A stretch of DNA of 64,000 nucleotides, taken from Lumbricus terrestris. Taxonomy: Eukaryota; Annelida; Clitellata; Crassiclitellata; Lumbricidae. The notes under the pieces are model-generated. The model ran no database searches, was not told where the DNA came from, and saw nothing but the letters and a program-made list of their open reading frames with translations. Location of the stretch: contig OX457036.1 in the NCBI GenBank assembly GCA_949752735.1, forward strand, positions 17,036,933 to 17,100,932, given 5' to 3'. Below, piece by piece: positions 22,134 through 35,109 of the stretch (positions are counted from its first letter, which is position 1; each line of letters starts with the position of its first letter). Position numbers and translations under genes: made by a program.

Positions 22134-25100
22134 CAGGGCTTAAAGTCAGGCTGGACGGTCATGGACGGCGTCCATGCACTTATTTTAAAATCAACGCCGT
22201 CCTGCCACTTCTTGGCCGGTGTAGTGCGATTTACAGTCCGGCAACAAAAACGGTCCGAAACCTTCTGTCATTGGTCCACGTGACATATGACGTCAGAGGG
22301 CAACGTTAGACGCCACTGCCTCGCTTTCGTTGACAAATATGGTCCGTGTTGCTTTCTTGCGGAAAACAAGAGGCGGGTTGTTTGGACTTTTTAGTGTTAT
22401 TAAATAGTGTTAAATAGCTAAAAAGAGTTAAGGGTTGGGGGACAAGAGCCGAGAGATTAAGATGTTTTAAGGATGGGTGATCAGAGTGGTTAGTTAGCTG
22501 CAGCTGTTTTGATTCACAGAACCTGAAGAGACAGATGTAGGCTTTAGTAATATTTGAAGTTCAAGTTCAACGTTAGGCCTACTTTGTTTTAACAAAGCTC
22601 ACTATAGCGACGCCCTCCTTCTTTATCCAGACATGGGACTGACATCTGCAGATTGCAACCAGTTGTGGAGTCAGAGTCTGTCAGACAGATGTCTTTGAAA
22701 TGTATGTTAACAAACTGAATATTATATCCGTTAGACACCCTCTTTTCTTTTATAAAGTGCCTTAATAATGGATCTTGTTCTCAATTGAAACCTAGGCCAA
22801 TGCATTTGAACAAAGCTCATTATTAAAGACCTTCAGAAGTGTAGGGTTTAATACACGTTATGAAGCTGAAGAACTGTTTAAAAATTATTTTCTCTAGTCG
22901 CTGCACTGAACATGTTTAGTCTCACGTTGCTATTCTGATTTAAAAGTTAGGCATAGACCATAATTATATGTCGATTATGATAAATAATTTAATTTCGTGT
23001 CAAGCATAATTTGTTTCACATATTAATTTTTACACGGAATTACAACAGCAATGGCACTGTTTTATGTGAGCTGCTGACTCTTGCAAGTTGCAATAAGCCC
23101 AGTTATTCAATTCACAAGACTATGAACTAGGCTACATAATATTTTGTAACTGAAATAAGAAATAGCAAGGTTGGTAGAACTGCACCTTCTGAGTAGCTTA
23201 ATCGTTAGGCCTATATTTGAACTTCTAAAGCGCTAATCGAAAGCCAAACGTAAAAATAGCTGAGGGGTCAGACGTTGATTTAGGCCTATATGGGCTTGTA
23301 TTCTTAATGGATCAAGACAGAAGATCCAAACGAGCAACGATCTGGACCCCGGAGGCAGCACGTGGTAGAGGAATACCAAGGAAGAACTGGGTGGAGACTA
23401 CGAGAGGATTTGTGATGTCTCGTGATGACGTGGAACGATGCTGTTGGGGTGGTGATAAACGGTGCGGAATGCGTTGCCCGAAGTGCACATCCGCACGGGT
23501 AGGATTAGGGTCTAAGCTAAGGTAATGGGTTTTAATGAGGACTATACGGGGTCCTAACTGGGGGTTTGAACTCCCAAAACCCCACAGGCAAATTGCCCTC
23601 TGGCGATACTTTAGTTTTGAGTGGAATGCAAAGGGGTTAAGGTAAAAGAACAGATAGTTCAAGACGGCCGTTTTAAGGAGTTTTGGGGCCCTAGGCACAA
23701 ACCCTAATCTTAAACATATCCACGAGTCTAATCTACTCTATAGCTAAATCAAGGTTTCTGGGGACGAAGAACAAGTATTTGTCGGTCGACTGCTGAGACG
23801 TGCAGCGCCGAGAGGGAAGGAGGACTATGGGAAAGCAATGTGTCCCTCCATGCAGTCAGAAATTGTTGAATTTTCACATTGCATTTTAAACTGCCATCTT
23901 AATAAAATTGCTCAACATTTGCAGTGCTGACATGAGTAGCCTTGTCTAAGACTACAATGATTGTTCTTGCAATTATAATAATTTCTTAATATTCAGATTC
24001 CCCATTGTAATGATAGGCTACATGCAGCATTGTTCGCTGGGATCTAAGCAAAATTACAGATTATTATTTCAGTGCTGATTACAAAAGTGGTTGAAAGTTT
24101 CAATAAATATAGTTATTATTACAATAATAATTTCTTGACGTATCAAGTTCAGCAACTGAGTTCTGCTGCTTCTGGACATTAGGCCTATAGCAGGCTATAG
24201 CCTAACGAATAACTGCAGACAGATGAATGATTATATACAGTGTAAGAATTGCATTGGAATTGGCTTATTCCCGGGCGTTGCTCAAAAAAGGCTTGCAATG
24301 TTGACCAGGATAGGCCAACAGTTCTCGGAATTGCCACAAATGTTACACAAACCAAGGAAGAACCGTCAAAATCCGGAAGCCATGCAGCAATAATGCTGTT
24401 TTACTAAGTGTTCAAGTACCGTACGAAACATTTTGAAATTTCGACGGTTTTAAATTTGAAAGGTAGCACTAAAAAGGCGAAAATTAGCTGTACAAAAATA
24501 GTACTTGTACAAATATTAACAGCAAATTATTATACTCATTGTAATATGATTGCATCATATTATTATATTAATAGATTTTATCGTCCTATAGATATATATA
24601 ATATCATATAATAGTAAATAATATCACGGTATATTACTAGAGTTCGTGTATTATACAATAATGTAAGCAGCAATTCAAACTTATAATAACTTGAAACGGG
24701 CGTGGACTGTTTTAGTAGGAGAATTACAGAAAAGTAAGAAAAGTAGTCTGGGGCTGATGTTGATTTATAGAGTTTGAGTACAACGAAGACACTACGGGTT
24801 CCAAGGAAGACGTATAGGGCTATAAGCCTCACAACCTCTGGCAATTCTCACCAGGTTCCAGAAAGTTAGAATAGAGTATGATCTGTAGAGTTGCATCAGT
24901 TGCAAGGTTATGACAACTCTGGTGGTTTTTCAGTTTAATGTCACTGTGCGATAACAAAGATCATTAGCGACGCTCTCCTCCTTTATCTAGGCTTGGGTCT
25001 GGCACTGGCAGAGTGCAACCAGTGGCGGAGTTCTAAGGGAGTTAATTCTTATATAGGTTTGCGAAATCGTGAGAAAAAGGTGTTTACGATAAAAGATATG

Positions 25101-25672
25101 ATTTAGTTCGTTAGCGTTGTCATAACTTTAATCCACACACAAACAATCAGACGAAACACACAGGCAAACACTTTAAAATAAGATGCCCGTAACATAGGAC
25201 GCACTTAGTTTATAAGCAATACAATTTTAAACCGGATGCATCAATTAGTTCATTTTTCCAACGCGGATTTTCCATTCTAAAAATAGCATACGCAACGGTA
25301 GCCTACTTAATACCGCTTCGTCCCTTGGAATCAAGTTTTCTACTAAAATATGTTTGCATATTCGTAATGTTACTACCCCACAATCACACTTACATGCGTG
25401 AATTACAATGGGTTTTGCGCACCGAGTTTCTATGCTGAATAAACAGAATATTATTATAATTTTAACAAAGTTGGTCAAGCCATCCGGACCGTATTTGTCA
25501 ACGGATTAGATTTCGCACGTAAGTCGTGCGAGATTGCGTCCTAGCAGCGAAGTGGGCGTGGCCGGACCGTTTATGTTGCCCGGACTGTATATCGTACTAC
25601 ACCTGCACAGTCTGGAAAGGTAAGGGCCCTAAGGGGCGTCCAGGCACTTATTTTTCGACACTTTAAGCACTG
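22134..25672. mobile_element. Large hAT-like TIR element (3.5 kb), CAGGGCTTAAAGT family
   Basis: The left end CAGGGCTTAAAGTC and right end CACTTTAAGCACTG are inverted repeats of the same family as 38282-38428 and 63389-63772. Subterminal sequence (GGACGGCGTCCATGCACTTA; GGGGCGTCCAGGCACTTA) is shared with both short copies. The interior holds other repeats, including a decayed LINE C-terminus near 23290-23530 (TIWTPEAARGRG). I found no transposase. Flanks GGTACAAT and GGTACATA are similar but not an exact 8-bp duplication. Confidence 0.6.
23290..23530 (+). mobile_element. LINE C-terminal remnant inside the large TIR element
   Basis: A short open stretch reads SKRATIWTPEAARGRGIPRK then NWVETT, resembling the ‘A-L-x-W-T-P-E-G-K-R-x-R-G-R-P-K-x-T-W' motif near the end of LINE ORF2. 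The remainder is cysteine-rich through frameshift. Weak but recognisable. Confidence 0.5.
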
Positions 25673-26245
25673 TGGTACATACATATAATATGAATCCTGT
25701 GTATTATATAAAATAAACATTCCCGGTTTCTGCAGTTTCTGCATTGTAAGGGCTCCCGCCGCCCGGTCATATGTTGGGAGAGATCACGTACTTTGTTGCT
25801 ACGGCCCTGCAGGTGTGGTGTAGGCCTACCTTGTTTAATAGTAAACACAAGCTGTAGGCCTACCGGCCTGTACCGTGGCTGTACGGCATACGCCATATCG
25901 GCCTAGTAGGCTGAGCTTAAGAACCACGAAACCTAAGTTTTTACGCTGATGGTTTCAACACGCGCTTTTGTGAAGTGACTACCGAAACCAAAAATGTATG
26001 CATTTAATGTACCAAGCAAATTTGATTAATTTCTTCACCTGGATGCTTATATCGCGACTTTTGGGCTACCTTTTGATGTGACTAGAACCTGGCAACCCTA
26101 TTATGAGAGCGATCTGTTTAAATGTGTATAATATCTGTCGATTTCGAAGAATCAATCTCGTGCGTTTCTTGCTGTTTAGATTTCCATAAAATGGAGCTTC
26201 ACATCGGAATTGTTTGCTTGACTTGCAGAACTGACGGAAGACAAG
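25673..26245 (+). promoter_or_regulatory. Upstream region of prosaposin copy B
   Basis: The stretch between the large TIR element and the copy B start codon must hold its promoter and 5' UTR. No convincing TATA box is seen. An upstream ATG at 26191 opens a short frame overlapping the main start. GCTTGACTTGCAG just before 26230 looks like a splice acceptor, so a 5' UTR intron that removes that ATG is plausible. Two TAGGCCTA palindromes lie at 25821 and 25855. Confidence 0.35.
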
Positions 26246-26288
26246 ATGCTACGGTTCGTCGTGCCATTGATTGCTCTGCTGACTTACG
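26246..26288 (+). CDS. PSAP: Copy B exon 1: signal peptide
   Basis: MLRFVVPLIALLTYG has one arginine followed by a hydrophobic core and small residues near the junction, a typical secretory signal. The exon ends one base into a codon at G/GTAAAG, and exon 2 starts with two bases that complete glycine. It fixes the phase of exon 2 in both copies. Confidence 0.88.
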
Positions 26289-29200
26289 GTAAAGTGACAA
26301 AATTTTATTATGATATGCACCTTGTCAGATTCAGATCAGGTGATTGGGGATTGGGTTTAGGGCGAGTCCGCGGGTTTAGGGTAGGCCTATGTCGTAATCC
26401 CGTGTTAAAGGGCACTTTTTAGAAGCCCAGTGGTCTTCGGAGAGGAATCTATACTTACACAGAAATCCTTCCATATTCAACAAAAGCTTTCAGTAATCTT
26501 AAATTTTGTTTGGTAAAAGAGTACATTGGCTCGGTCGTCGATATCCCGTAGTTCGCACTTGGAAGGTCATTCTCTATGTAAACAGATATCGTATCATCGT
26601 ATGGATAATTTATAGAGCGCCTCTCGCAGCTTAGCCTATTCAGAGACGCCTTCAGTGCAGATGCCTTGTGGAAAAGAATCGTCTTGAGGGAGGAGCAAGA
26701 GGATTCAGAAAGGAATGGATCCCAGTCATTAGCTTGGCCCGTAGAACAGGGCAGGGCCATTCAAAGTGGAGGAACCTGTCAGAGCTAATGCCCAGCACTG
26801 AGCCATGGCAGGTCCAAACATGATGGACACAAAGGTCCAAACTCAGTGTTCAAATGCTCTTTCACAAATCCTATCTTGATTTTTCCTCTTCTGCTCACAT
26901 CTCTCGTCATTTCAACTCTAAACATCACCCACCTTAGCCGTCCATCTATCTGCCTGACTCTCCGGACTTACCCACTGCCTATCAATTTTGTTTTGATTAA
27001 GCACCTGTAAATAAGCTGGTTCCCGCGACTTTGCCTTTGTGGGCGCTGTAGAAGTCTCGAGATTACGATTACTTGGCCCCAGCGAAGTACATTCTTGGAA
27101 GGTTTAGGTGCTCTGTTCCTTCAAATGTTGAGGCATGATCCTTACAGCTTCCACAGTGATAGATTGCAAGATCTTGATATAGTTGCCATATTTTGTTTTC
27201 ATTGAATTGGACAATACTACACAAATATTATATTAGAGTTTTATCATCTTTGTTCATAGGATTTGCTGGGAGCGTTGATGAATGCACTTTTGGAGAGTCT
27301 TACTGGTGTAGCAGTCTGGAGAATGCTAAGACATGTGGTGCATTTGAACACTGCAAGTCGACTGTTTGGCAAAATGAGGTCCTTAACCCGGTTAGTGATT
27401 CAGATACTTGTTTTCACAATGTAAAAGAATATAAAAAAGAGCAGGTTGGAGCTTTACATGGCTTTCGGTTGTACTCTGGCATATAAACTCAAGTCAGGTG
27501 TTGAAAACTTGTTATTAGAATGTCAAGGAATATGAATGGCATCTGTGTGCACGTGTCATCAACCCTACAGTGTATATATGTTTGTCACGGTTTTCGAAGG
27601 GTGTTGCCATCCTATGCCTGGTTTGTGGTATTTTTCAATTGTTGTTTTTAAGCAACTTCAATCTTAAGCTGTTTTTTTATCTTCTGGTTGAGAAGATGTG
27701 GTTCTTCCAGTTTCAGAATTTTCAGTACATCTTCTGATAACTACAATTTTTTGCATTTATTTGCTCCATGGATCTGAAAAATAGGAAATGCTGATATTAA
27801 CAAGGCCGGAAGGTGGCTGAAGAAAAGAATGTAATTACATTTGACAAGATCTTGAAACAATGAATACCTTCAGACATATTGAAAAATCGATGGCAGTTGG
27901 ACATGCCATAATGGATGACAAACTGCACATGGTAGTGCATGCTTCTAGCAATCTAGAAGCGACTTGACTTAATGCAAGAAGTGCATTTAAAAATAGTCAC
28001 CTCTTTTTATTTAGATATAAAAGTGAGCATTTGTCTTGCATTAATAAATGGCGACTTGCTTTCTTAATGCAGAGATGCTTGACCATTGAAATAGAAAGTT
28101 TTTTTTTTGAACTGGGTGACTTCATCAAGTGTCGGATTTTTACTGCTGCACTATAAGAAAACATTTGCTTTTACGGTTTCAGGATGACAGTGTTCAGTGC
28201 GATTTCTGTATGACGATCGTACTTGATGTTGAGATCTACATCAAGGAAAATAAAACCGAGGTCAGTCTACTCAGATAAATGAATTTCATAGACAGACAGA
28301 TAGACAGAAAGGAGATACTTATGTGATGGAAGTTGGAAGCTTATCGTAGACTTGACGGGTGGTTGATACCGCCTTTCTTGCCAGCCTCAAGGATGTTGGA
28401 GTTCATTAAAAGTTGGACTTGCATTTGCAATTGTTATCCAGCATATATAGACGTACTGCTTGATGAGTCAAAAATGCTCACAAATGATCATGGAAATATC
28501 TCTTGGATGTGGTATAAAGTTGACAGTTGATAGCAAGTTCAGAATTTGTGTTGCAGTGAAAAGTAACTTAAATGAGGAATTATGATTCATGTGACACTGT
28601 TGAGATTTATATATTTACAGAATGAAATCTTGGTTTTCCTGGTCAATGCCTGTCAGATGATTCCAGTGAGGAGCTTGGCAGACGAAGTAAGTCAACGGTT
28701 TTGTGTAATGTGAAGCATTGTTAGCATGATGATATAAATAGATCACTGATTCTCAATCTCTTTGGCTATGGAACCATTTTGATGAGAATATTCTAGTAAA
28801 ATGTTTATAAACAATGATCAAGGTACCGGTATATGCGGTTCTAATGCATACAAGGTAAATTGGAAATTATTTGGAAAATTTGGAGTCTTCCTGGTAAACC
28901 CTTGTCTTGACCTCGGTGGCTGATTTAGAATGTATAATGCTTGCAAAAAACACTTCTATCTAATTTACTCATGGAATTGTCTTTCCCCTCATGCTTGCGA
29001 AACCCTAGAGTTCCACAGAATACAGTTTGTCTTGTCTTGTTTTTGTCTTATCTTCGGCCTTCGTCGGTCCTAGGGTTGGCCGCTTCATTGACAAGTTTCT
29101 TTATCTATCCTCTGTCTCTGCCCGGACCTGATTGAATGACTTTTCCATCCGAATTCTGATGTTGGCAATCCATCCCATCCTTGATGTTTCCTGTGTTCTT

Positions 29201-32200
29201 GCTCCTGGCACCGTATCTTGCAGATCTCTTTTCAGGCAGTCTCCCTTCTTTCTAATCACGCGTCTGAAATAAGAAAGTTTTTTCTTTTCATTTGGTTGGT
29301 TTTTCCACTCCTGTCGCCTCCAGCAACCGTTCTTTTGTTCTCTTTTCCATCCATCTTACTCTTAGAATCTGTCTTGGGCATTTAATCTTGCCTTTCTTCT
29401 GTCTTCTTCTCTTTTCTTGATAGTCCAGCTTCCGCAACCATACGTTGCCACTGGCCAGACAAGGGCCAGTTTAGTCAAGGCTAATTTTAGATATTTGAAA
29501 TTCTTTGAGGCAAATTTAAAATTGAATGTGATAATAATAAAGGTTTATTACTAAGAATTTACCTTAGTTGGGAGTTGCAGTGTATTTGATGGTTTTTGAC
29601 TAGTTCGGAATTGATGTGGTTAATCTGCTTGCATTTCAAATGTTATCTTATTTCAGTGTCATTCGTCTGTACAGACCTACCTACTGTTCATTATTGAGTT
29701 GATTACGCATAACGTGGTGAGTCTTTTCAATGTGCAATGAGTCTTTTCAATGTGCAATAATTATTAATTAATTAATTAATTAGAATTTTTATTTTTAATT
29801 CCTGCATCAAAATACTTTAATTCGAATTTGTGGATTTTTATTAAGACACTTCTGTCAGCATCTTGAAAAATATTAGAGCAGCACAGAACACAAAGATTGT
29901 ACTACCGTATTCTAAACAATAAAATATCAACGAGAATAAACTTTGTGTATCGACGATGTGTTGACTGTTGGATTGTTTAGAGTAGAGTTTGAGCAAACCA
30001 AAGAATGTTCATGCTCTTGCTTCATAATGATGTTCTACCCGTCTCTTTTTACATTCTTCACTATTGTAAAAAACAATATTAACACTTAACAATGAGAGTG
30101 TGCTAAAAGTGACTGGTAAAATTAATATAGCTCATCGTCAAAGTGTTAAATTGACTTAAATACTTAAATATTTTCTTCTGTCGTGCAGCTGACTTTCAGT
30201 GTCCAAGCCCATTCCTGTCTTAGCTTCCTCAAGGCTGCTCATTATTTACGACTATTACAATTGGAATATTGTCGTTGTGTAAGAGTGTTGTATTGGATAG
30301 ATTTTTCAAAGTGCTAAATAAATGTGTCTGTATACACGCATAAATGTGTCAGATTGTGTCTTTCTACACGCTTAGAAGGTAATAAAACCATCAACCAAGA
30401 ATTCTTTATCTTCAGTTGTTCCTTGTTCTATCTGTTGCTCCTCTTTGTGACTATGTGATAATTGTGATAGCCACATGATAAGTGTTAGCATTAAAAGTTG
30501 TGCAATTTCGGTGTTTGATTGCATTGTGTTGCACAGTTTTTTAATATGATTTCAGGATCCTCGCGTTACCTGCTCACTGATAAAGTTGTGCGATGGTCTC
30601 GAAGATAAAGTGTTGCATCGTCAGCTGCCAGTTGTTGAAGTCAAACCACAGCCGATCACCAAGGTAACAAAACAGTCGCTGACCCCATAGTGATGCATGA
30701 TATACTGAGGGCAGTATAACAATTGTAACTTGGACATTTGTATTCTGATTTGCAAAAGGTGCTGTATAATGCTGAGGTCATGAACTAGCATTTCTCATGC
30801 TGGTAATTTGTTGATTTCAGTTCTCTCCTCTGCCCATCCACAGTGAACCAGTCTGCGCTGACTGCAAGAAGTTCTTTACTGACATCAAGGACTTGATCTT
30901 GACCAATGCAACTGAGGTAATTTCAGACCTTTTATCCATCAGTTTATTTTTACTTGTATGTAGTGCCAGTAACCAGGGCTGAAAGTGAGCAGGGTCTTTC
31001 CGGGTCTGTGACCCGGCATTAATTTTCGAGACCTGCTGTTGCCGGGTCTCAGTCGGGTCATTTGTTTATCAAAACCAGTTGCGAATGACTAAAAAAAGGT
31101 CTTGAGGTGCCAAAAGTAGGTAGAAATGATAGGATTTGTGAAAATGTTGGGCAGATGACTAAAAACAGGGTCGTCAGAAAATATTTAGGGTCAAAGGCAT
31201 CGGCTCGTCCGTCAAAGTCAGACCCGGCAACTTTTCCGAACCACTTTGAGCCCTGCCTGTAACTAGTAAAAGAAATCAAGTAATGCTGCTAAGTTATCGT
31301 CGGTTTTGGACAGGTGTGAAGTTGCTACACGACAGCCATCTCAAAGGTGACCTCAGACCGACATATACTGTTCTAAATGGAAAATAGGATAATGAACCCT
31401 TGGTGATCTTTCTTTGAACTGATAATGCTAATATTAGTTGCTCGAATTGTTGCTTTATTGACAATATCCAAACGATTATGACACTGTTGAGAACTTGAAG
31501 ATTCCTTCATAAATGAGACGATAACAGTGCAAGAGTAGGATATGAGTTTTGTAAGTTTGTTGACCTTGTTTTTGTTTCCAGGCAAAAGTCGAGGTGCTTG
31601 TTGATCTGGTACTTTGTAAATCTTTTGGATCATACGAACAAATGGTAGGACACAATTTTCATAGAAGAGTTGTTTTAAAAGTAACTGTATCTCATGTTTT
31701 ATTTCATTTCATGTCGTTAACCCTGTCTGTACCATGCCATTTTAGTCCTATGCTACCGAGGGTTTCTGGACAGATTTGGCGAGTTTCGTGGACATAGATT
31801 TATGCAGCTTCTATTTTATGTAGAAACATTGAAAACTTTGAATGCGTAATTTTCATTTTTCTAACATGTTTTGTTATGCAAATTTATATAATAATTGATA
31901 AGTTCAGACTGTTTGGGCTATGTTCTTTAGGCCTACTGCTATCAATGCTAATATTAACTTTCTTATGACGCTTATTCATTCATTCATTCAGAGCTTTTCA
32001 TTCAGAGCATACTAATAGGGTCTACAAAGTAAGGCTGTCAACTATGCCAGATGATCAGCGGTATCAGATGTAGAAATACTCCAATTCAGTAAATAGAATT
32101 ATTAACGTCAGTCAACAGAACTCTACTTATTCTTTCATTCATTCCGAAAACTTATATAGCACCCCTTCAAGAAGCCTTCTTAGAGGTGCTCCCAGCCCAG

Positions 32201-35011
32201 CCATGGGAAAAGGAAAAAGACTTTAGAGATTAAGAAGCAAAGTTTGGTTGGTCAGATGTGATAAACGCAGCTTTGAAGGACGACCCTACAACTGACTGAG
32301 AAAGCCTGGCGTTACCTTGCAGCTAAGTGAGTCTGTGGAACTAGGAGTTGTCCCTTCATAGCAGTGTAAAGAACCCGACGCGCTTCAACGTCAGAGACTG
32401 GGTGACAGAGATCGCATAGGTAAGATGGAACACAACTAAGGATGCAGTGTGAACGAGGTACATAAAATATTATGTGTACATGCTCAGTGGCATTGGCGCC
32501 AAATGAATTATTTGGATTTTGTGTCATTACAAGCTACAAATTTCAAAGCTCAGAGTTGTCACCTCTATATTATCTGTGCCTTAGTTACGCAAATGATTTT
32601 AGATGTGTTACTGGTACAGTGGTACTTTAATCAAGACTCGGCGTATCTATTATTTTAATTGAGTTTGTTTATGTGTTTCATTTTGTGTTTATGTGAATTT
32701 CAGATGACGTCTAAATGTTACAGATATTTCTGTCATTGTATTTTTAGTGCAAAGACTTGGTCAGACAGTATTTGCCAGAAATCCTGAAGCTGCTGTTCTC
32801 TGTGAGTTTGTGACTATGTGCATTTAAAGCAAATTATCAATGCCAATGCTGTGCATAACTAATTTTCATAGCACTACCATGAAGAGCTTAATCAAGTTCA
32901 GTGCACAAATATCGGATGAGATGGAGGTCAGGAAACGAAAATAGAATTTAGTTGTTACAACCATTTATCAGTTCCTGAATATATAATTAATGTTAGCATG
33001 CATTTAACATTGTAGGGGACTAAGATTTTATTCTATCCTGTTGGTTTTCGTCTTAAGTGTTTTTTCTGCTTCTCAAAGAAAGGTAGCAGCCGGTGGTTGA
33101 AGCACGTACAGCTTAAGATAAATAGAGAATGTGTGTTGAACAAAATCACATTCATAAGAGAGCATTGGTTCTAAGTCGATTTTTTAAATATTTAGGCCAG
33201 GCTGACCTGTTGTTTAGGTGACTCTTAGATCTCGTGTTTGTTTGATCTATAAAGGATTACTTTTTTCATTTGTTAGTCACTTGGAAATTGACTCTTGACC
33301 ACTTTGTTGTTTGTAGGACCCCAATGTGGTTTGCCAGTCACTGGGCTTCTGTGGCAAGACCATGCCTGGGACCAGGACTTTCCTCAGGAAGCTCAGGAAG
33401 TCTGATTTCTACAATATTGCCTTGGCCGATGTTTGTGTTTTACAACATTTATTTAATTTCATCTGTTTTGCAACATGAGCTAATGCACACTCATGTATTA
33501 ATATTTTGATTGTGTATAAATGGTAAAAATGTACAGTTTAGTAGGTAATTGATAACTTGTGATTATGTAGTTAAAAAATTGCCTTGTGATGAATGAATGA
33601 ATCTATTAAACATTAAGTTGTGCTCCTAATGTATTAAGTTTGTTTGCGATTTTTTGAAACCTGTATTTGTTGCGGACGTTACTTGCGTTGTCTTGATAAA
33701 GTGTGCTGCTATTTTGCTAGAGCTCTGCTGAAGGTTGCAACATTTGCAAGTCTATCTTGAAGGATATCCAGGATCTTAACAGGAATCAAGCTACCCAGGT
33801 ATACCGCCAAAGTCAAATTTCATGTTTAGGGAAATGGAGATTGGAAGTGACTTCCTGGCATGACTGGTTGTTGTGGCCAGTGGCGTAGACAGGGGGGTTT
33901 CAGGGGTTAAAACCCCTCCCATTGGCCTAGGAAAAAGTTTTTTAAAGTTTATTTATCCACTTAAATAAGAAAAAACAAAACAATTGCTTGTAGTAACAAT
34001 TGTTTTTCTTACTTTATTTCCTTTGTTACTTTATTCCTTTTTTATTTAGTACTGTAATACTGTTGGGTTGGTGTCAGAAAGGGCGTCCAGCCAGGCCATA
34101 AACCCCCAACCCCCTCATCATAAATTCCTGGCTATGCCACTGGGTGTGGCAGATATATGATAGGTTTAAGCTCTGGCATGTAGGCATTAACTTAATACTG
34201 GCTCGATTTTCCCTATTTGGTCATGCTGGGGCTTGGAGCACTTCTGAGTAGTCCCCACGAAGATGGTTATGCAAATTCTTGTAATGAATATCAATCACTG
34301 TGATATGTTGCAGTTGCTATTTAAATAGTTTATTTTGCTGCAATTTAAATTTATACGTTGACACATGTCACATCAACGACCGGTTTTGTTTAGCATTGTT
34401 TGGTAAAGGCATTGGATGGTCTGCTGTAACGTTATTTACCTGACTTCTTTCAGAATCCTTCTACTTTGTTAAAGGCATCCGATCGTCAGTCAGGATTTAA
34501 GTTTGATTATTGTATATTAACTTTCAGACGGAGATCAAGGATTTCTTGAGGAAAGAAGTTTGTGACCATCTTGGAAATTTGAAAGCCTCTGTACGTTTTT
34601 CAACATTTGTTTGATTAATGCGATTAGCATCAGTATTATCATACTGGTTGTCATCATGGGCATTGGCCTAAGTTAAAACTTTAAATCGACTGTTTACTTC
34701 TTAAAAATCCAACGTTATTTTCTGCTATCAGTGTGGCATATTTTTTTGCTTGCGAATCTTGGTACCTAGCATTGCAGTGGCATTTATTTGATCTTTGCAG
34801 CCTTTATAGCTGCATGACTACTGATTGTTCTTCCGGAAATGTTATTGTCTGAAGACTGTTGTTGTTGTTCATTTGTATTCATTGCTGTATTTAATAATTA
34901 CTTTTCTTACCCTTGCAGATTGAGCGCATCCAGCAACTGATCATTTGGGGGTAGTAACGCGAAAGAATATATGATTTTACTAGTGATGGCTTAACTATGT
35001 ATGCATGCATT

Positions 35012-35109
<98 letters not shown>

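Noticed and set aside
22044..22283. Open frame rich in His-Thr-Tyr
   Set aside because: Translation of the CATA/CGTA microsatellite running into a TIR element.
26191..26288. Upstream ATG as the start of copy B
   Set aside because: It is in a different frame from the signal peptide and runs to a stop at the exon 1 donor; it may be removed by a 5' UTR intron.
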